Shown: piece after piece, positions 44,085-52,610 of the stretch
How the letters are laid out: each line of letters opens with the position of its first letter
Numbering within the stretch: position 1 is the first letter of the stretch
Source of the DNA: Hydrococcus rivularis NIES-593
GTDB lineage: Bacteria; Cyanobacteriota; Cyanobacteriia; Cyanobacteriales; Microcystaceae
Direction: 5' to 3'
Assembly (NCBI RefSeq): GCF_001904635.1
Contig: NZ_MRCB01000008.1
Span: forward strand, 1-64,000
DNA: 64,000 bases
Translations under genes and position numbers: made by a program
Notes under the pieces: model-generated
Seen by the model: the letters and a program-made list of their open reading frames with translations, nothing else
What the model was told of the DNA's origin: nothing
Database searches by the model: none

Positions 44085-45596
44085 TTAATTGGCACCATAA
44101 AGGGCAATTAATTCGGGTATCGTCTGATTGAGATTTCCCGCGCCCAGAAATAGCGCCAAGTCTCCTGGTTGGAGAATTTCTTTCAATTTAGCGCCCAAGG
44201 TTTTCAAAGCGGGATGGTAAATTACCCGATCGCGATGGCTGGCGATCGCGTCAGCAACTTGCTGACCGTCTAGTTGGTGGAGATTCACCTCGCCAGCACT
44301 GTAAATGTCAGTTACAACAACCAAGTCGGCATCGCCAAAAGCCGTTGCAAATTCGTCGAGAAATGTAGCGGTACGGCTGTAGCGGTGCGGTTGAAAAATT
44401 GCCACCACTCGCGCGTTCTGCTTTTGAGAGATCTTTACGCGAGCAGCTGCTAGCGTAGCTCGGATTTCGCTGGGGTGGTGGGCGTAGTCGTCGATCAAGG
44501 TAATGCCATGGCAATCCCCGCGCCACTCAAACCGTCGCTTGGCTCCCCCAAAGGTTGCGATCGCGTCGGCAATCATCTCAAATTCTAGTCCCAGCAATCG
44601 TCCTGCCGCCACGGCAGCCAAAGCATTGCTAATATTGTGCTGACCGGGTAGCCCCACTTGCATCGTTCCCAGTAACTTGCCTCGCTCCCATACCTTAGCA
44701 ATACTGCCGCCAGGATGGTGGGTTATTTCTGTAACGGTATAGTCGGCGTTATTATGCGAATCGAGACTGTAGCTAATTTGCGGCTTGAGGCGTTCTCGAA
44801 CTGTTTCGCAATCGATACTCCCAATTGTAGTTTCGCATTGAGCGGCAAACCTCTCAAAGATATCGATTACCTGTTCTAAATTCTGATAGCGATCCGGATG
44901 GTCGAGTTCGATATTGGTGACAATCCCAATCTTGGGAGCGTGTTTGACCAAAGAGCCATCAGATTCGTCTGCTTCGGCGACGAGGTATCGCCCCTCTCCT
45001 AAACGGGCATTACCTTCCCAAGCATCTACTTCACCACCGACTATGATAGTCGGATCTAATCCGGCTTTGAGCAATACGTAGCCGATTAAACTACTGGTCG
45101 TGGTTTTTCCGTGGGTGCCAGCAACGGCAAGGCTGTGATATTCTGAGATTAAAGCAGCTAAAACGTCAGAACGATGAAAGATCGGACAGCCTTTTTCTTT
45201 AGCGGCCAAATACTCTGAATTGCTTTTTCCAATCGCAGTCGAGCAGATCACTTGAGGTAGGCTATCGCACCAACTGGTTTGACTGAGGTACTGAGCAAAC
45301 TTGCTTACTCCACTGCCATTGGTCGTTACGCCAGTTTGTCCCGCTCCGGCTAAAATCGGTAAAGGTTCGCAAGCGCTGGGATCGAGCGATTGAAACAGTT
45401 CTAGATTGGTGGCTTCTTGGCGGTTAAAAATATAGGCACCGACGGACTGCAATCGTTCGGTAATGTGACTGGGACGAAGATCGGAACCAGAAACGGGTAA
45501 CCGACGTTTGGCAAGGATATAGGCGAGGGCTGACATCCCGATCCCGCCTATACCGATAAAATGGAAGGGTCTTCCGCTAAAATCAACCGTTTTCAC
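44085..45596 (-). CDS. murC: UDP-N-acetylmuramate-L-alanine ligase
   Basis: Adds L-Ala to UDP-MurNAc. 503 residues, GTG start with AGGAG nearby. GIGGIGMSALA at the N-terminus, the ATP loop AGTHGKTTTSSLIGY, and HPSEIRATLAAA are conserved. Between about residues 68 and 105 there is an extra variable loop (EPLPILAGAGQTGVTTNGSG region) inserted before the VICSTAI strand, making the protein longer than the E. coli enzyme. First gene of a murC-murB-ybaB run and divergent from gap2. Confidence 0.96.
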   Translation of the reverse strand: MKTVDFSGRPFHFIGIGGIGMSALAYILAKRRLPVSGSDLRPSHITERLQSVGAYIFNRQEATNLELFQSLDPSACEPLPILAGAGQTGVTTNGSGVSKFAQYLSQTSWCDSLPQVICSTAIGKSNSEYLAAKEKGCPIFHRSDVLAALISEYHSLAVAGTHGKTTTSSLIGYVLLKAGLDPTIIVGGEVDAWEGNARLGEGRYLVAEADESDGSLVKHAPKIGIVTNIELDHPDRYQNLEQVIDIFERFAAQCETTIGSIDCETVRERLKPQISYSLDSHNNADYTVTEITHHPGGSIAKVWERGKLLGTMQVGLPGQHNISNALAAVAAGRLLGLEFEMIADAIATFGGAKRRFEWRGDCHGITLIDDYAHHPSEIRATLAAARVKISQKQNARVVAIFQPHRYSRTATFLDEFATAFGDADLVVVTDIYSAGEVNLHQLDGQQVADAIASHRDRVIYHPALKTLGAKLKEILQPGDLALFLGAGNLNQTIPELIALYGAN

Positions 45597-45989
45597 TATT
45601 TATCTCTCCTGACACACCACAAGGCTTGAAGGTAATATGGCTTGGGCTAAGGGGCGCTTGGTACTTGCGTACACTTTAATAATAAGCGCGATCGCAGTAG
45701 AAACCAAGTTTTTTATGCGAGTATTACTGGATTTCGTCATGCATTCATTCTTATACTCCCGCAATCGGGATTAGGCTTACTTGAATAAAGACTGAGTGAC
45801 GAGATAGATGTTTCTTTGAACGTAGCAAAAATTTAAAATGCATATTTTTCAGTAGAGAAAGGATGTCAACCAAGCATAGCAAGAAAAAGTTAGCATTTTG
45901 GGGATCGAATTGTGCGAGCTTTGCGATATGATCGGGGTCAATTAATATTGTTTTAATGTATTGAACGAAATCATAGAGGGCAAGACGCA
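45597..45989. other. Divergent promoter region of murC and gap2
   Basis: 393 bp. A TATGAT -10-like hexamer lies at about 45926 without a matching -35. No operator was recognised. Confidence 0.4.
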
Positions 45990-47003
45990 GTGATTAGAGT
46001 AGCGATCAACGGGTTCGGGCGCATTGGACGTAACTTTCTTAGATGCTGGCTGGGAAGAGAAAACAGCCAGTTAGAAGTTGTGGGGATCAACGATACTTCC
46101 GATCCTAAAACCAATGCCCATCTACTTAAATACGATTCCATGCTCGGCAAATTGAACGCCGACATCGGTGCCGATGAAAATTCGATAATTGTCAACGGCA
46201 AAACTATCAAGTGCGTATCGGATCGCAATCCCCTAAACTTGCCCTGGGCTGACTGGGGAATCGATTTAATCATTGAAGCGACGGGCGTTTTTGTTGACGA
46301 AGAAGGGGCATCGAAGCATATCGCCGCAGGTGCGAAAAAAGTTCTAATTACTGCCCCAGGTAAGGGTGCAAACGTGGGAACTTATGTCGTTGGGGTCAAT
46401 CACAACGACTACGAACATAGCAAGCATACAATCCTTAGCAACGCAAGCTGTACCACTAACTGTTTAGCGCCCGTTGCCAAAGTGCTGCACGAACACTTTG
46501 GCATTGTCAAAGGAACGATGACGACAACTCACAGCTACACGGGCGACCAACGCTTGCTCGATGCCAGCCACCGCGACTTGCGACGGGCAAGAGCAGCAGC
46601 CATTAACATCGTACCTACCTCTACAGGTGCGGCAAAAGCAGTCGCGCTCGTGCTGCCAGAATTGAAAGGCAAACTGAACGGGATTGCCTTGCGGGTTCCC
46701 ACGCCTAACGTCTCTGTCGTCGATCTCGTCGTTCAAGTCGAAAAAAGCACCATTGCCGAACAGGTTAATGAAGTTCTGAAGTCAGCCGCCGAAGGTTCTT
46801 TGAAGGGGATTTTACAATATAGCGACCTGCCACTGGTATCTTCCGATTATCAGGGAACTGATTGTTCCTCGATCGTCGATGCTAGCCTAACCATGGTCAT
46901 GGGCGGCGACATGGTGAAAGTGGTTGCTTGGTATGACAACGAGTGGGGCTATTCTCAGCGAGTCGTCGATCTCGCCGAAATTGTCGCTCAGAAGTGGCAG
47001 TAA
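45990..47003 (+). CDS. gap2: NAD(P)-dependent glyceraldehyde-3-phosphate dehydrogenase (Gap2)
   Basis: Calvin-cycle and gluconeogenic GAPDH; 337 residues, GTG start. NAD(P) motif [10 protein letters not shown], catalytic Cys in [12 protein letters not shown], His in [11 protein letters not shown] and [11 protein letters not shown] are present. The [10 protein letters not shown] segment and RRARAAA region fit the photosynthetic Gap2/GapA type rather than glycolytic Gap1. There is no CP12-like C-terminal extension. Confidence 0.95.
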   Translation: MIRVAINGFGRIGRNFLRCWLGRENSQLEVVGINDTSDPKTNAHLLKYDSMLGKLNADIGADENSIIVNGKTIKCVSDRNPLNLPWADWGIDLIIEATGVFVDEEGASKHIAAGAKKVLITAPGKGANVGTYVVGVNHNDYEHSKHTILSNASCTTNCLAPVAKVLHEHFGIVKGTMTTTHSYTGDQRLLDASHRDLRRARAAAINIVPTSTGAAKAVALVLPELKGKLNGIALRVPTPNVSVVDLVVQVEKSTIAEQVNEVLKSAAEGSLKGILQYSDLPLVSSDYQGTDCSSIVDASLTMVMGGDMVKVVAWYDNEWGYSQRVVDLAEIVAQKWQ

Positions 47004-47123
47004 TATAAAGAGTTCGGATTCGACAGACAACAAAAACATTGCGATCGCTTGCTGTTGGCGAGCGATCGAGTTAGGGGAGATGCATTGAAAGCGCTCCCTC
47101 TTTTGCTTGGTTGAGATTCTATT

Positions 47124-47155
47124 TCTCGTTACCGGGCTGTCGCCTAGTAACGAGA
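47124..47155. terminator. Hairpin between gap2 and the SLH gene
   Basis: A 9-bp perfect stem TCTCGTTAC/GTAACGAGA with a 14-base loop, 6 bp beyond the SLH stop codon. Probable transcript end for one or both convergent genes; no T-run. Confidence 0.45.
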
Positions 47156-47160
47156 ACGAA

Positions 47161-48405
47161 CTATTCTAGAATTAGGTCTTCTCTAAGAGTCAGTCTCAGA
47201 TCTTGTTCCGGTTCGACGACGATCAAATCGACTTTATTCATGCCGAAAAACATAGGGATGAGAGAAGCGAGAACGCCCGCACCCGCACCGATAACAATCT
47301 CTTCAGTAGCAATATCTTTATCCCCGGTAATAGCTGCGATCGCAGCGGCAGCAGCAGCACCGATCGCAGCGTTGGTGGCTAAAGTACCGACATCGGTTCC
47401 CTTTCTAACGGTTGCTTTTTCGGTGACAATGCCCGAAGTAGCTTCGATATCGTAGGTCGTTCCATCCGACAGGATTAATTCTTTGGCAACGAATCGGGTT
47501 CCGCCATCGGTAGGTCTTAGTTCACCTGCGATTTTAGACCCGGCGGGAATGGCAGTGGTTCCATCGGCAGCTTTGATATTTTTGGCAACTGTCAGGGTAG
47601 CGTCGAGCTTTTCATCAGATTTGAGGATGATTTTTTCTTGTTCGTAAGAAACAGGAATTTTAGTTCCCGCACGAACAACAGCGGCAGACTCGTCAATCGC
47701 ATCGAAATCCCTAGCAACGATGTAAGGGGACTGGAGTGGAGAGGCTTTGCCTTCTCTGACTAACGCCTGATAAATAAAGGCGGCAACTTCAGCACGAGTG
47801 GCATTACGAGAAGGATTGAGTTGCGAGAGGGTTGGATAGTTAACCACTAGCCGTTCTTGGGTAGCCGCTGCGATGGGGGCAAGAGCAAAGTTAGAAATGC
47901 GATCGCGATCGCTATAGGTTTCTAGCAGCGTCGTAACGTTATCGTTGGCTCTGTAGTTTAATCCATTAGCGAGGGAAACGAGAACTTGCTCTCGCGGAAT
48001 GTTACGATCGGGTTGAAAAACTCTACCCGGATAACCCGATAAAAATCCCATCCTATAAGAAGTGTTAATGGCTGAATTGGCCCAATAATTTGCAGGAACG
48101 TCCACAAAACTAGCTGCGCTGCGAACGTTAGATCTTTGGAAAGCTTTTGTCACCATAGCAGCAAATTGAGCGCGCGTTACCGGAGCGTCTGGTTGGAAAG
48201 TTCCATCGGGAAAACCTGCAATAATTTGTCGTTGCACTAATTCATCAATAAAATTCGTTGCCCAATAGTTTCTAGATACGTCAGAAAAGCGGTTATTTTG
48301 TGCTAAAGTAGGAACTTGAAAAGCAAAAGAAATAGTAGTTCCACTGGTGAGACTAAAGGTTAAAAATAGAGCGGTTGTAGCTTGTAAAGGATTACTTTTA
48401 GACAT
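47161..48405 (-). CDS. S-layer homology (SLH) domain envelope protein
   Basis: 414 residues, ATG start. A signal peptide (about 1-36, ALFLTFSLTSGTTISFAFQVPTLAQ) is followed by three SLH repeats: FSDVSRNYWATNFIDEL, FVDVPANYWANSAINTS, and a degenerate third around FALAPIAAATQERLVVN. SLH repeats bind pyruvylated cell-wall polymer. A C-terminal beta domain (IPAGSKIAGELRPTDGGT) is followed by an Ala/Gly-rich hydrophobic segment (AAIGAAAAAAIAAITG; IGAGAGVLASLIPMFFG) reminiscent of glycine-zipper helices. No porin barrel is seen. Confidence 0.88.
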   Translation of the reverse strand: MSKSNPLQATTALFLTFSLTSGTTISFAFQVPTLAQNNRFSDVSRNYWATNFIDELVQRQIIAGFPDGTFQPDAPVTRAQFAAMVTKAFQRSNVRSAASFVDVPANYWANSAINTSYRMGFLSGYPGRVFQPDRNIPREQVLVSLANGLNYRANDNVTTLLETYSDRDRISNFALAPIAAATQERLVVNYPTLSQLNPSRNATRAEVAAFIYQALVREGKASPLQSPYIVARDFDAIDESAAVVRAGTKIPVSYEQEKIILKSDEKLDATLTVAKNIKAADGTTAIPAGSKIAGELRPTDGGTRFVAKELILSDGTTYDIEATSGIVTEKATVRKGTDVGTLATNAAIGAAAAAAIAAITGDKDIATEEIVIGAGAGVLASLIPMFFGMNKVDLIVVEPEQDLRLTLREDLILE

Positions 48406-48642
48406 ATTTTTATTGGCATTCGTTATCTATTTATAATTTAATTAATTGCCTTTATGGATGTCAGTCCCTAAGAAAATGGAAAGAAATTATTTGATTTTAA
48501 TAGCAAAATTCTTCCAAAGAGAAAAAAATAGAATTAAGTGGAAATTTGTGGACTAAAAAATTTTTTGATGACTATCTGTTCTGGTTGACTGACAAATCTT
48601 TGACCCCTCATCCCTCACCCCCAACCCCTCTCCCTGAATTTG

Positions 48643-48824
48643 ATTCAGATCTTGCACCATTCTCAACAATCGCCGGGGAATTAATTCCCCGTCTTATATA
48701 CTAAGTCGATTAAAATCGACTCAAACACTTATGCAGTCGTCTAAAGATGACTGACGACTCTAAATGTGAGGCAACGATAGAACATCGGGGGGCTGACTAT
48801 TGAGACTGATGCAAGATCTCAGCT
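48643..48824 (+). repeat. Multi-hairpin dispersed element, copy D with terminal inverted repeats
   Basis: Ends are inverted repeats of about 23 bp (CAGATCTTGCACCATTCTCA... and ...TGAGACTGATGCAAGATCTC, about 19 matches). Inside are a perfect 18-bp palindrome CGGGGAATTAATTCCCCG, an AGTCGATTAAAATCGACT palindrome, and an AGTCGTCTAAAGATGACT hairpin. Confidence 0.7.
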
Positions 48825-48847
48825 TAAGCAACAGTAGAGTATTGCGA

Positions 48848-48923
48848 CTTAACTAAAGCAGTTAAAAGTAATCATAGTTTTCCTCCTATTCGAGCAACCT
48901 AGCTATTTCAAGCTAGGTTTTTT
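48848..48923 (+). ncRNA. Candidate small RNA with CU-rich single-stranded core
   Basis: Two stem-loops (ACTTAACT..AGTTAAAAGT and the terminator hairpin at 48896) flank an unpaired stretch containing TTTTCCTCCTATTC. CCUCC is complementary to Shine-Dalgarno sequences. This layout resembles cyanobacterial Yfr1, although the Yfr1 core (ACTCCTCACAC) is not present. No promoter was firmly identified. Confidence 0.3.
48896..48923 (+). terminator. Rho-independent terminator
   Basis: Stem AACCTAGCT/AGCTAGGTT, loop ATTTCA, followed by TTTT. The T-run is on the plus strand, where no coding gene precedes it, implying a plus-strand non-coding transcript. Confidence 0.65.
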
Positions 48924-48938
48924 AAAGAAAAATTATCT

Positions 48939-49679
48939 TTATGGTTGCTTGAGAAGAAATTCTGCTAATCCTAAATAGCGAATTCCTTGAGGAGTAATTT
49001 CAAAACGATAAGGTAATACTTTTACACCTTTATCAACCGCTTCTCGCAATAGTTTTCCATAAGTCGGATCGCAACGATCTCCAGGCGCAAAGACAGAACA
49101 ATCGCTGCGATTAATAAAATACAACATAACAGGTTTAGCATCGGGCAGAAGCGCCATCAATTCCTGTAAATGTTTTTGTCCCCTGGTAGTAACCGTGTCG
49201 GGAAACAACGCCACATTATTTTGCGCTAGCGTAGTATTCTTTACTTCCATATAGATCGGCGATACAGACTCATCGTTTGTTAAAAGAAAATCCACGCGGC
49301 TTTTTTTATCTTTGCCATAGGGAACTTCCCAACGTATGTGCCTGTAGCGATCGCCTAATTCTGGAAAAAGTTGCTTTTCTAAGGCTAACCTAACAATACG
49401 ATTGGGCAATCCCGTATTAATTCCTACCCAAGTCGGTTGAGTATCATTGACTAAAATTGTTTCCCAAGTATAGGCTAATTTTCGCTTGGGATTATTATTG
49501 AGAGAAACTTGCACGAGACTTCCCGGCGCACAAACCCCCGTCATTGGACCAGTGTTAGGACAGTGGGCAGTAATAATTTCTCCAGAAGTTAGTTCGATAT
49601 CGGCGAAAAAGCGTTTGTAGCGTCTGAGTAAAATCCCAGAAATTAGAGGAGGATAGCAGTAAAGAAGGTCAGTTGTCAT
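48939..49679 (-). CDS. sfsA: SfsA family protein (sugar fermentation stimulation homologue)
   Basis: 246 residues, ATG start. Family motifs: RYKRFFADIEL, HCPNTGPMTG, RVDFLLTNDE, and YMEVKNTTL; the last two give the D..ExK core of a nuclease-like fold. E. coli SfsA was described as a DNA-binding regulator of maltose genes; the true cyanobacterial function is not known. The gene stands alone. Confidence 0.92.
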   Translation of the reverse strand: MTTDLLYCYPPLISGILLRRYKRFFADIELTSGEIITAHCPNTGPMTGVCAPGSLVQVSLNNNPKRKLAYTWETILVNDTQPTWVGINTGLPNRIVRLALEKQLFPELGDRYRHIRWEVPYGKDKKSRVDFLLTNDESVSPIYMEVKNTTLAQNNVALFPDTVTTRGQKHLQELMALLPDAKPVMLYFINRSDCSVFAPGDRCDPTYGKLLREAVDKGVKVLPYRFEITPQGIRYLGLAEFLLKQP

Positions 49680-49997
49680 TGAGATTGGTTAGTAGTTAGT
49701 AGTTAGTAGTTAGTAGGGGCGGGTTTATCTAAAAACGCTGGAGATTTATCTACACTTATTGTCAAAAAAACGCCCCTACAGTTGTTATTCGTTTGTCCCC
49801 GTTCCCTATTTCCCCTTTCTGCCTTTTGCATAAAAGCCTTCTGCCTTCTAAGTTCCGACTTCCGACTTCCGATTTCCTCTTGTCTGGCGTCCTCCGTCCT
49901 TAAAAAGTTTCCCTCTTGCTGAATTAAGATACAATATGCGATGATGAATATTTGCGTGTAAATTGATAACATCATTAACGTTGCTAGATTTTGAATT
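49680..49997. other. Spacer upstream of rpmG with heptamer repeats
   Basis: 318 bp. It includes four tandem TTAGTAG heptamers at 49689-49716 and pyrimidine-rich short words (CTTCCGACTTCCGATTTCC). A minus-strand open frame over this region is antisense to rpmG and looks spurious. Confidence 0.5.
49689..49716. repeat. Short tandem heptamer repeat (TTAGTAG)4
   Basis: Four perfect head-to-tail copies of TTAGTAG. Single and double copies of the word occur in other spacers (14805, 36455, 61885). Confidence 0.8.
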
Positions 49998-50192
49998 ATG
50001 GCAAGCAAGAAGGGTGTCCGTATAATTATTACTCTAGAATGTACCGAGTGTCGTAGTAATCCTAACAAGCGATCGCCCGGCGTTTCTCGCTATACGACCA
50101 GCAAAAATCGTCGCAATACAACCGCCAGACTAGAACTGAAAAAGTTTTGTCCCCACTGCAACAAGCACACCGTTCACAAAGAAATTAAATAG
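49998..50192 (+). CDS. rpmG: Ribosomal protein bL33
   Basis: 64 residues, ATG start. The zinc-ribbon form has Cys pairs in LECTECRSN and FCPHCNKHT, and the body is basic ([16 protein letters not shown]). rpmG-rpsR-rnb order is common in cyanobacteria. Confidence 0.96.
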   Translation: MASKKGVRIIITLECTECRSNPNKRSPGVSRYTTSKNRRNTTARLELKKFCPHCNKHTVHKEIK

Positions 50193-50241
50193 CTCTTTAT
50201 CATAAATTAAGTAAAAAGTCAAGATAATTAGAGAGAAGACT

Positions 50242-50457
50242 ATGACTTATTTTCGCAAGCGTCTTTCCCCCATCCCTCCCAGTCAACCCATCGACTACAA
50301 AGACATTGACCTACTGCGCAAGTTTATTACCGAACGCGGCAAAATCCTACCGCGCCGGATCACTGGTTTGACAGCCAAACAGCAACGGGATTTGACCACA
50401 GCGGTTAAGCGCGCTCGGATTCTAGCGTTAATACCCTTTATCAATAAAGAAGCCTAA
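50242..50457 (+). CDS. rpsR: Ribosomal protein bS18
   Basis: 71 residues, ATG start, 49 bp after rpm[21 protein letters not shown] and [21 protein letters not shown] are diagnostic. Confidence 0.97.
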   Translation: MTYFRKRLSPIPPSQPIDYKDIDLLRKFITERGKILPRRITGLTAKQQRDLTTAVKRARILALIPFINKEA

Positions 50458-50474
50458 ACCGTTCAAAATGCAAA

Positions 50475-50498
50475 GTTCAAAATCAATAAATTTTGAAC
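50475..50498. terminator. Hairpin after rpsR
   Basis: A 9-bp stem GTTCAAAAT/ATTTTGAAC with a 6-base loop, 18 bp past the rpsR stop and without a T-run. It may attenuate read-through into rnb. Confidence 0.35.
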
Positions 50499-50609
50499 TC
50501 TAAACTGTAAACGTTGAACTAATTGTGACTAGCCCCTAGTCGCCAACATTTATAGCTAGACTAGATAACAGGGTAGTCAAACAAATGTTGACGCAAAAGC
50601 ACAAAGCTG

Positions 50610-52610
50610 GTGGAAAAGGGAAAGCTGATTGAATTCAGACGACAAGGAGAACGCCGTCTCGCCGTTATAGACCGTCCAGAAGGTAAAAAAGATTGGATAG
50701 TTCTTGATGAAGGGGGAGTTGCTCATAAAATTCGCCCTCAACAGGTTGAATACGAAATTGATGGTGGCTCCTACAAGCCTTCTGACATTCCTAGCTTCAT
50801 TCAACAGGTCAAACCCTACCTAGATCCTTCGAGTTTAGAAGTTGCTTGGGAACTTTTGGTAGAAGAGGGAAAGGCGGTTTCTCCTTCGGAAATGGCACAG
50901 CTACTATTTTCTGACCAAAGTCCGCTTTTGTGCTATGCTGCTCATTGCTTGCTATCGGAAGATAAAATCTATTTCAAGCGAAAAGGCGATCTCTACGAAC
51001 CCCGTTCGGCAAGCCAAGTTGATGAAATTAAACACCAGATAGAAGTAGAGCAGCAGCGCCATCGAGAAAAAGAGGCATTTTTAGACCGCTTACAACAAGC
51101 ATTAGCGGGAGAAAGAGTAGAATGGGCAGAAAGCGATCGCTCTCGTTTAGAAGCGGTTGAAAAATTCGTCTTACAGCCAGAGCAACCCGCACGTGCGGCT
51201 CAAGAAATTTTAAGTTGGGCAGGGCGATCGCAAACGCCAGAAGCGGCGTTTGAATTGTTGGTAGATCTAGGCTGGTGGAGTCCCCACGAAAACCTATTCC
51301 TCCGCCGTAGCGGATACCCTTTGCAGTTTCCTAAAAAGGTTCTTGAAGTGGCGCAAAGTTGCCTGACATCTCCTCCGCCCGATCCCGACGCCAATCGTTT
51401 GGATTTAACCCATCTAAAGGTTTATACCATTGACGATGAAAGTACTGAAGAAATTGATGATGGTTTGAGCGTCGAATTTCTCGAGCATGGAAAAGTGCGC
51501 CTATGGATTCACATTGCCGATCCCAGTCGGTTAGTTACCCCCGGAGGCGAACTCGATCTAGAAGCCAGACGACGCAGTACTAGCTTGTATTTGCCTACGG
51601 GAATGATTTCCATGTTTCCGCCCGCACTGGCGACCGATCCGATGAGTTTAGTGCAGGGAAAACTCTGTCCCGCTTTGAGTTTTGGCATAGTTTTAGACGA
51701 GACGGGGGCAGTAGAAGATTACAGCATTTACACTAGCTTGATTAAACCCACCTATCGCCTTACCTATGAAGATGTTGACGAGATGCTCGAACTCGGCATT
51801 CAAGCCGAACCGGAGATTGCTGCCTTAGCAACTTGGGCACAAAGGCGGCAACAGTGGCGGCGATCGCAAGGGTCGATCGATATTCAAATGCCCGAATCCG
51901 TCATCAAAGTCAAAGCTGACGACGAGATTGTCATCGAATTGCTTGAGGTTTCGCGTGCCCGCCAGCTAGTAGCCGAAATGATGATTTTGGCGGGAGAAGT
52001 AGCAGGACGGTACTGCCAGGAGCATAACTTACCCGTTCCTTTTCGAGGACAGCCCCAACCAGAATTGCCCCCAGAAGAAGAACTTTTACTCCTGCCTGCG
52101 GGGCCGGTGAGAGCCTGTGCCCTGCGTCGGTGCATGCCTCGCAGCGAGATCGGCATTACACCCATTCGTCATGCCAGTTTGGGTTTGGATACCTACACGC
52201 AAGTAACGTCGCCTATTCGTCGTTACACCGATTTGTTGGCTCATTTTCAACTGAAAGCCCATTTGCGCGGCGATAGTTTGCCTTTTTCTAGCGAACAGAT
52301 GCAAGAGATTCTCTACAGCGTTACTTCCTCAGCGCAAGAGGCAACTGCTGTCGAAAGACAGACAAACCGCTATTGGGGCTTAGAATATTTGCGTCGCCAT
52401 GCCGATTGCGTGTGGCAAGTATTGGTATTGCGGTGGCTGAGGGAAGAAGAAAACTTAGGCGTGATTTTGTTAGAGGAATTGGGATTAGAGTTACCCCATC
52501 GGTTCGAGCGCCCCGTTTCCCTAGGCGATCGCCTGAAAGTCCAAGTCTATCGCGCCGACCCCCATCGCGATGAGATTCGCTTTCGAGAAGCGATCGGTCA
52601 AGTTTCGTAA
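50610..52610 (+). CDS. rnb: RNase II family exoribonuclease
   Basis: 3'-5' exoribonuclease in mRNA decay. 666 residues, GTG start. N-terminal small barrel (about 1-60). The RNB catalytic domain (about 265-590) has the acidic metal cluster in TIDDESTEEIDDGLS and the channel motif HIADPSRLVTPGGELDLEA. A degenerate S1-like barrel is at the C-terminus (RFERPVSLGDRLKVQVYRA). Its last 13 bp overlap the end of the opposing kinase gene. Confidence 0.93.
   Translation: MEKGKLIEFRRQGERRLAVIDRPEGKKDWIVLDEGGVAHKIRPQQVEYEIDGGSYKPSDIPSFIQQVKPYLDPSSLEVAWELLVEEGKAVSPSEMAQLLFSDQSPLLCYAAHCLLSEDKIYFKRKGDLYEPRSASQVDEIKHQIEVEQQRHREKEAFLDRLQQALAGERVEWAESDRSRLEAVEKFVLQPEQPARAAQEILSWAGRSQTPEAAFELLVDLGWWSPHENLFLRRSGYPLQFPKKVLEVAQSCLTSPPPDPDANRLDLTHLKVYTIDDESTEEIDDGLSVEFLEHGKVRLWIHIADPSRLVTPGGELDLEARRRSTSLYLPTGMISMFPPALATDPMSLVQGKLCPALSFGIVLDETGAVEDYSIYTSLIKPTYRLTYEDVDEMLELGIQAEPEIAALATWAQRRQQWRRSQGSIDIQMPESVIKVKADDEIVIELLEVSRARQLVAEMMILAGEVAGRYCQEHNLPVPFRGQPQPELPPEEELLLLPAGPVRACALRRCMPRSEIGITPIRHASLGLDTYTQVTSPIRRYTDLLAHFQLKAHLRGDSLPFSSEQMQEILYSVTSSAQEATAVERQTNRYWGLEYLRRHADCVWQVLVLRWLREEENLGVILLEELGLELPHRFERPVSLGDRLKVQVYRADPHRDEIRFREAIGQVS

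Larger units (their letters stand above)
48406..48938. other. Spacer with repeat element D and a candidate small RNA
   Basis: 533 bp. It contains a short match to the core of the 120-bp MITE (CCTCACCCCCAACCCCTCTCCC at 48614-48635), hairpin element D, and a possible small RNA ending in a clear terminator at 48923. No protein-coding gene seen. Confidence 0.6.

Noticed and set aside
48601-48640. CRISPR-like repeats of the C-rich CCTCACCCCCAACCCCTC word
   Set aside because: Only three scattered occurrences, two of them inside the MITE-like element; no spacer periodicity.
49703-50068. 121-codon minus-strand frame over the rpmG start
   Set aside because: It is antisense to rpmG and crosses low-complexity spacer words; no protein-like pattern.
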